NCBI GenBank assembly: GCA_018662715.1
Contig: JABJFP010000156.1
Span: 1-9,277 of the forward strand
Direction: 5' to 3'
Length of the DNA stretch: 9,277 nucleotides
Source of the DNA: Methanobacteriota archaeon
GTDB taxonomy: Archaea; Thermoplasmatota; Poseidoniia; Poseidoniales; Poseidoniaceae
Position numbers and translations under genes: made by a program. Each line of letters opens with the position of its first letter. Position 1 is the stretch's first letter. A model generated the notes under the pieces. That model had not been told where the DNA came from, ran no database searches, and worked only from the letters and a program-made list of their open reading frames with translations. This document shows, one piece after another, positions 4,981 through 9,277 of this stretch.

Positions 4981-6684
4981 TCACCGTACACCAAGAAGGG
5001 CATTCGCTGCTGATTCGCACAGTGCGATGAGTTGACCTGCGCCAACGCCGAAGTAAATGGTTGAAGCCACACAGGCTACGATTGCTAAACGGACTGAAGT
5101 ACCACGGGGAAGCGGGCCCTCACGGCCTTCTTCAGGTTCGTTGAAGAACATCACCAAGCCAACACGGAGGTAGTAGAAGACTGAAATTGCTGAATTGATC
5201 ACCATGATGAGGGCCAGATACCAAACCCAGTGGATTTCACTAAAGGTAACATTTCCAGAGGCTGTTGATTCGATGAGTGCTGCCTTGACAATACCCATTA
5301 TCACAAGTAGCTTTGAGAGAAAACCTGCCAGAGGTGGCACACCTGCTAAAGACATCATGAAGATGAACATGGCAACGGCTAGGAAGGGTTCTCGCTTAAC
5401 CAAGCCACCCAATGACTCAAGAGTGTGCCCTCCGTTTTCAGATTCCAATAGAGAGAGAACCAAGAAGGCTCCAAGTTTGAAACAGACCAGAACAACAAGA
5501 TGGAACATCAGTGCGGTAACCACTGCAAGCGCTGCAGTTCTGCTGGTATCAGCATGAGCGGCATCCCAGTTCAAGGCACCGATTGCCGTAATAGCCGCAA
5601 GCATGTAACCAGCATGAGCAACAGAAGAGTAAGCGAGCATTCGCTTTGGATTGGTTGAGCCAAGGGCAGCAATATTTCCCCACGTCATGGTGATGACCGA
5701 TAAGACCGCCAAAGCGATGAGCCACACCGTTGTTGAATCCTCCATCCCTTCAGGAGCAGCAACAACCAAAAGAATCCGTAGAAGTCCTACAATTCCCATT
5801 GCTTTGCTTGCTGTTGCAAGAACACCTGCAACAGGTCCAGGCGCCCCAGCGTATGCATCAGGTGCTGCGAAGTGGAAAGGTGCAGCACTGACCTTGAATC
5901 CGAAGCCAACAAGAAGCATTCCCAAAGCGGTGAGTGGAAGTGGGTCCATTCCTGTAGCATTGAAGTGAGCAGTGAGTTCTTCAAATTGAAGGGAGCCCGA
6001 CCAAAGGTAAAGTAGAGAAAGTCCGTAAAGACCAACTCCTGAAGCAACAGAACCCACGATGAAATACTTCATTCCAGCTTCTGAGCCTTCCTTTGTTTCT
6101 TTCATGAACGCCACAAGAACGTAAGTGGAGAACGACGCCAATTCCAGTCCAATGAACAGCAAGAACAAGTCTTGGGCCAAAGCAACAACTGACATTCCAA
6201 GACCGCAGGTGATGAGCAGAATGTAAAAGTCAACTTGGCGGCGGTTGTTGTAGAGACCAGAGACACTTCGGTCCTTACGGCTGGTCGCTGGAAGGCGGTC
6301 AATCGATGCGATGGAAGCCAAGGCAAGAGCGCCGTAAAATATCAATTCAAACAAGCGGCTGAATTCGTCAACTTTGAGGAGTTCGTTGGTTCCTGACGCA
6401 ATGGTTTTTGTTTCCATTCCACCAATAAAAGAGACTGCTGCGAGGATGAACGCCATCACGAAGAACAACGATGCAAAGATTCCTGGGAGACGAGGGTCAC
6501 TGTCCAGCGTTCCACGCTTTCCACCAAACAACCAAGGAATTCGCACTTGGGTCAATGGAATTCGGAACTTTGCGTCTCCGAGGTTTGGCACAATCATGAG
6601 CGTAAACAATCCGATCACAAGGACAAATTCAGGTGCCAAGGCGGTTACGAAACCATCTCCAAAGGGCTTGATTACATCATCCAT
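4981..6684 (-). CDS. nuoN: NADH-quinone oxidoreductase-like subunit N
   Basis: A 567-residue polytopic membrane protein of the complex I antiporter-like family (NuoN/NdhB/ND2), which pumps protons in the membrane arm. Conserved family features are visible: FIGLELASFSTYVLV (TM5 glutamate, Glu181), MKYF (Lys206), GFKVSAAPFHFAAPDAYAGA (Lys264 and the PFH.PDAY.GAP signature), Lys294, KRMLAYSSVAHAGYML, and SLAGVPPLAGFLSKL (TM12 lysine, Lys458), then YYLRVGLVMFF. All key charged residues are present. It is longer than typical bacterial NuoN (about 485 residues), partly from a loop of about 35 residues after the first helix. I chose the ATG at 6684, not the GTG at 6693: the GGAGGTG Shine-Dalgarno overlaps that GTG and lies six bases before the ATG. 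It is the last gene of the L-M-N series, one base after nuoM. Confidence 0.95.
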   Translation of the reverse strand: MDDVIKPFGDGFVTALAPEFVLVIGLFTLMIVPNLGDAKFRIPLTQVRIPWLFGGKRGTLDSDPRLPGIFASLFFVMAFILAAVSFIGGMETKTIASGTNELLKVDEFSRLFELIFYGALALASIASIDRLPATSRKDRSVSGLYNNRRQVDFYILLITCGLGMSVVALAQDLFLLFIGLELASFSTYVLVAFMKETKEGSEAGMKYFIVGSVASGVGLYGLSLLYLWSGSLQFEELTAHFNATGMDPLPLTALGMLLVGFGFKVSAAPFHFAAPDAYAGAPGPVAGVLATASKAMGIVGLLRILLVVAAPEGMEDSTTVWLIALAVLSVITMTWGNIAALGSTNPKRMLAYSSVAHAGYMLAAITAIGALNWDAAHADTSRTAALAVVTALMFHLVVLVCFKLGAFLVLSLLESENGGHTLESLGGLVKREPFLAVAMFIFMMSLAGVPPLAGFLSKLLVIMGIVKAALIESTASGNVTFSEIHWVWYLALIMVINSAISVFYYLRVGLVMFFNEPEEGREGPLPRGTSVRLAIVACVASTIYFGVGAGQLIALCESAANALLGVR

Positions 6685-6685
6685 A

Positions 6686-8326
6686 TCAGACACCTCCGTT
6701 CAAAATTGGGATTAACAACTGCTCAAAGAACGCAACCGTCCATCCGTTCATCATGTCGAGAGCAATCCAAGGCATGACTCCGAAGAGAATGGTAAATGCT
6801 GCCATAATGACCATGGAGATTTTCTCAGAGTCTGCGATATCAGGGACCGGTTCGCCGTGAAGACTTGCTGGTGGTTGGGTTTCATCTCCACCCTCGAAGA
6901 TGGTTCGCTGCATGGACCACAGATAGTAAGCAGCAGTGATGGCGAGAACGAACGCTGGGCCGACCATCCAAAAGACACTCCAGTTCTCTGCTGCGAGGAA
7001 GTGCCATAGAGCAAGGAACATCATGAGTTCTGCAACGAATCCAGCAAGAAGCGGGAGGCCAAGAGAGGCCATCCAAGCAAACATCATCGACGTTGCAAGC
7101 CAAGGGGAATGCTTAGCCATACCTCGCATAGCACCAATTTCCATGCTGTGGTAATGATGCTTGAATGCACCACAAACAGCGAAGAGCATTGGGCTGATGA
7201 TACCGTGAGCGAACATCATGAAGAGGGCTGCAGCCCAACCGAGCGGTTGCATGGTTGCGATACCGATGAGAATAACTCCCATGTGAGAAACTGAGGAATA
7301 AGCAACCATCTTCTTGAGGTTGGTTTGTCCAAGACAAACAACTGCTCCCCAGACGAGAGAAACCATTCCCAAGGCGAGAAGCCAAAACTGGAAGAATTCT
7401 GCTGCGTGAGGGAACATGGCTAGGGGCAGACGGAACATTCCGTAAGCACCCATCTTCAGCATAACACCGGCAAGCAGCATTGAACCGCCTGTAGGTGCTT
7501 GAACGTGGGCGTCAGGCAGCCAAGTATGGAAAGGAACGGAAGGCAACTTAACGAGGAAACCGATCATCAACATAACGAAGAGTACCTTTTGCATGCTTTC
7601 TCCAAGGAACCACATTCCGTTTGCATTAGCGGCTTGGGAGTGGCTGATGAGCGTTGGGATGTCAAAAGTACGTCCCGTCCATGTTCCGAACAAAGGTCCC
7701 GATGATTCGGGTTGGAGGAAATACATGGTAACCAATCCGAGCAACATTACGACTGAAGCAGTAAAGGTGTAGATGAAGAATTTCTGAGATGCATACTTTC
7801 GGTCTTTTCCACCCCACTTGAGAATGAGGAAGAACATTGGAATGAGCGTCAATTCCCAGAAGACATAGAACATGAACAGGTCCAAAGCGACGAAGACACC
7901 AATCAATGCACCTCCCATCATGAGAATGAGTGGGAAGTAAACGGATGCATTCTTTTCGTTCCATGTAGCAACTATGGTGATTGGTAGAAGGAATGTAGTC
8001 AACCAAACCATAGGGAATGAAAGAGCATCCATACCGACGCTCCAGTGAATTCCGAGGGCTTCAATCCATTCATATCGGTGTTCGAAGTTAAACGAGCCGA
8101 AATTCAGTGTTGCCCAATCGCCCATATTATCCATTTGACCGAAGAACATCATGGTCGTTACACCGAGCATGATGAAGGACACGATGAGGGAGACCATACG
8201 GATGGACGGCCCCAACTTCTCTCGAGCAGCGGCAGACATATTTCCGATGAAAATAAGCAACACGATACTGCTGATAAGCGGTAGTCCAACGAGTGGTATC
8301 GAGATCCAGTCTATTCCTGTGGTCAT
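6686..8326 (-). CDS. nuoM: NADH-quinone oxidoreductase-like subunit M
   Basis: A 546-residue antiporter-like proton-pumping subunit (NuoM/NdhD/ND4) with about 14 membrane helices. Diagnostic stretches: DLFMFYVFWELTLIPMFFLI (about 149-168, key Glu158), QKFFIYTFTASVVMLLG (Lys182), FLVKLPSVPFHTWLPDAHVQ (257-276, Lys260 and His266), APTGGSMLLAGVMLKMGAYG (277-296, Lys291), NLKKMVAYSSVSHMGV, MFAHGIISPMLF (His374), and SLGLPLLAGFVAELMMF (TM12 glutamate, Glu433, which is typical of M rather than L or N). Length is close to the family norm, slightly long. Its ATG overlaps the nuoL stop as ATGA, and minus-strand GGGGGGTGG at 8331-8339 precedes it by four bases. Its last codons (Gly-Gly-Val) contain the nuoN ribosome site. 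The partner subunits of the peripheral arm are not in the window, so the electron donor cannot be told. Confidence 0.97.
   Translation of the reverse strand: MTTGIDWISIPLVGLPLISSIVLLIFIGNMSAAAREKLGPSIRMVSLIVSFIMLGVTTMMFFGQMDNMGDWATLNFGSFNFEHRYEWIEALGIHWSVGMDALSFPMVWLTTFLLPITIVATWNEKNASVYFPLILMMGGALIGVFVALDLFMFYVFWELTLIPMFFLILKWGGKDRKYASQKFFIYTFTASVVMLLGLVTMYFLQPESSGPLFGTWTGRTFDIPTLISHSQAANANGMWFLGESMQKVLFVMLMIGFLVKLPSVPFHTWLPDAHVQAPTGGSMLLAGVMLKMGAYGMFRLPLAMFPHAAEFFQFWLLALGMVSLVWGAVVCLGQTNLKKMVAYSSVSHMGVILIGIATMQPLGWAAALFMMFAHGIISPMLFAVCGAFKHHYHSMEIGAMRGMAKHSPWLATSMMFAWMASLGLPLLAGFVAELMMFLALWHFLAAENWSVFWMVGPAFVLAITAAYYLWSMQRTIFEGGDETQPPASLHGEPVPDIADSEKISMVIMAAFTILFGVMPWIALDMMNGWTVAFFEQLLIPILNGGV
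6691..6697 (-). promoter_or_regulatory. nuoN Shine-Dalgarno inside the nuoM coding end
   Basis: Minus-strand GGAGGTG is formed by the GGA GGT GTC codons just before the nuoM TGA. It lies six bases from the nuoN ATG at 6684. It decides between two in-frame starts and implies translational coupling of nuoM and nuoN. Confidence 0.75.
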
Positions 8327-9277
8327 GCAACCACCCCCCAGATTAGGCCGAATAGAACGAGTGTTCCAACCGCCGCCATGAGAATGTAGTCACGTGCAGA
8401 ACCAGTCGTTAGAGCACGGAGCTTTGCTGAAAGTTGTTGTGAAGTACGCTCAATGGTTTTGATGGTTCCATCAATGACGCTTGAGTCCGCTTCTGCGGCC
8501 TTGAAAGAAAAGGCTGCTACAATTTTAAGCATGGCCATATCGTAATAATGGTCAAAGTAAAGTCGGTTGCTCAATGCTGTGGCAAGGGTAGATTCGCTCA
8601 GTGCCGAATTATCCCAGTGGTAGCGTCCCTTTACGGCCGCATTCAGTGCAAGCACTGGGGTGAACCATGGCTTGGCAACTTCGCCTTCATCCAATTTGCC
8701 ACCGTACAACGACAATGCAAGTCCTGGCCCTACAATCGCACCAAAGAAGAGGGCAACATAAGAGAGAATGAAGAAGAAGGAATCGTGGTTTGCGAACGCA
8801 TGTTCCAACTCATACAAGACACCTTCAAAGAGATTCTTTTCTCCGTCAAACATTGGAGCATATCCAATATCAGAAACCCAGTGTGTAAAGCCCGTACCAG
8901 CGAGTAGGATTCCAGATAGCGTTACGAAAGTTAGGATGAAAAGAGGCGTTTTGATCCACGTATTGGTAGGACCAACATGGGCTGCAACTTCTCCCTTCGG
9001 AGCACCTGCAAAGGTCTTGAGCCACATTCGGGACATGTAAAATCCGGTCATTCCGGCGCCAAGAAGAACACAAAGGGCAGGATACATGAAGCGAGGGTCG
9101 TCAAGAGCCACTCGCCAGGTATTGGCAATGATTCCTTCCTTGGACCAGAATCCACCGATAAGCGGGAATCCCATGATCGAGAGTGAACCAACGAGCATAG
9201 CAGTAGCGGTAATGGGCATCTTGGAAGCAAGTCCACCCATGTTATCCATGGATTGAGCATCAAATTCTTGGTGGTGG
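8323..9277 (-). CDS. nuoL: NADH-quinone oxidoreductase-like subunit L, C-terminal part (cut by right edge)
   Basis: The frame is open to the right edge, and 317 codons of the 3' part are present. It begins HHQEFDAQSMDNMGGL, the family motif seen as HHEQD..KMGGL in other NuoL proteins. Next come PITATAMLVGSLSIMGFPLI and GGFWSKEGII (like the GFFSKDEI motif), then SRMWLKTFAG (related to the R.F..TF.G motif). Further helices, the YFDHYYD stretch (compare F.DELYD), a VIDG motif and a final membrane helix ending GVVA complete it. NuoL is the largest antiporter-like subunit; its C-terminal lateral helix clamps M and N. The internal ATG at 9249 is not the start, because conserved NuoL sequence continues upstream of it in the same frame. 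The stop overlaps the nuoM ATG by four bases. The N-terminal antiporter core lies outside the window. Confidence 0.96.
   Translation of the reverse strand, partial: HHQEFDAQSMDNMGGLASKMPITATAMLVGSLSIMGFPLIGGFWSKEGIIANTWRVALDDPRFMYPALCVLLGAGMTGFYMSRMWLKTFAGAPKGEVAAHVGPTNTWIKTPLFILTFVTLSGILLAGTGFTHWVSDIGYAPMFDGEKNLFEGVLYELEHAFANHDSFFFILSYVALFFGAIVGPGLALSLYGGKLDEGEVAKPWFTPVLALNAAVKGRYHWDNSALSESTLATALSNRLYFDHYYDMAMLKIVAAFSFKAAEADSSVIDGTIKTIERTSQQLSAKLRALTTGSARDYILMAAVGTLVLFGLIWGVVA

Noticed and set aside
5195..5557. 120-residue plus-strand frame opposite nuoN
   Set aside because: It is an antisense shadow of a conserved membrane protein; the composition reflects complementary codons only.
6691..6693. 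GTG as nuoN start
   Set aside because: The GTG overlaps the GGAGGTG Shine-Dalgarno; the ATG at 6684 has ideal spacing.
9247..9249. ATG as the start of a 308-residue protein
   Set aside because: Conserved NuoL residues (HHQEFDAQS) continue upstream in the same frame to the window edge, so this is an internal methionine.

Overview
The window reads as chromosomal DNA from an archaeon, most likely a marine planktonic euryarchaeon of the Marine Group II type (Ca. Poseidoniales). That assignment is an inference. It rests on archaeal information-processing genes (aIF1A, RIO1 kinase, a two-KH-domain Dim2/Pno1-like protein), Shine-Dalgarno sites with a GGTG core, close gene packing, secreted Ig/CARDB-type proteins, and an archaeal nuoL-nuoM-nuoN series. 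No rRNA, tRNA, CRISPR array, transposase or phage gene was seen, and no gene-free stretch exceeds 100 bases.

Left part (1-3196). Two genes for secreted proteins diverge from a 96-bp spacer (415-510). The left one (minus strand) is cut by the window edge; it has a signal peptide and a CARDB-like beta-sandwich. The right one (511-2421) encodes a 636-residue surface protein with a signal peptide, about four Ig-like modules, one CARDB module, 11 N-glycosylation sequons and a C-terminal membrane tail. The spacer holds a TATA-like element and a perfect 12-bp palindrome. Only 25 bp downstream on the same strand is the KH-domain ribosome-biogenesis gene (2447-3196).

Middle (3197-4896). On the minus strand, aIF1A is followed by RIO1 kinase 23 bp downstream. 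The RIO1 gene meets the KH gene tail to tail with no intervening base, so the two stop codons form the palindrome TGATCA. The three genes belong to a known archaeal neighbourhood, but here the KH gene points the opposite way. The aIF1A protein is about twice the usual archaeal length because of a ~100-residue acidic tail carrying repeated DDLF motifs. This is the most unusual item in the window.

Right part (4981-9277). The nuoL (partial, 3' end only), nuoM and nuoN genes lie on the minus strand and encode the three antiporter-like proton-pumping membrane subunits of a complex I-type oxidoreductase. They are tightly coupled: nuoL/nuoM overlap by ATGA, and nuoM/nuoN are separated by one base with the nuoN Shine-Dalgarno inside the last nuoM codons. 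An 84-bp gap with a strong stem-loop separates nuoN from aIF1A.

No wholly new multi-gene system is evident. The points most worth following are the aIF1A tail, the rearranged aIF1A/RIO1/KH cluster, and the divergent surface-protein pair.
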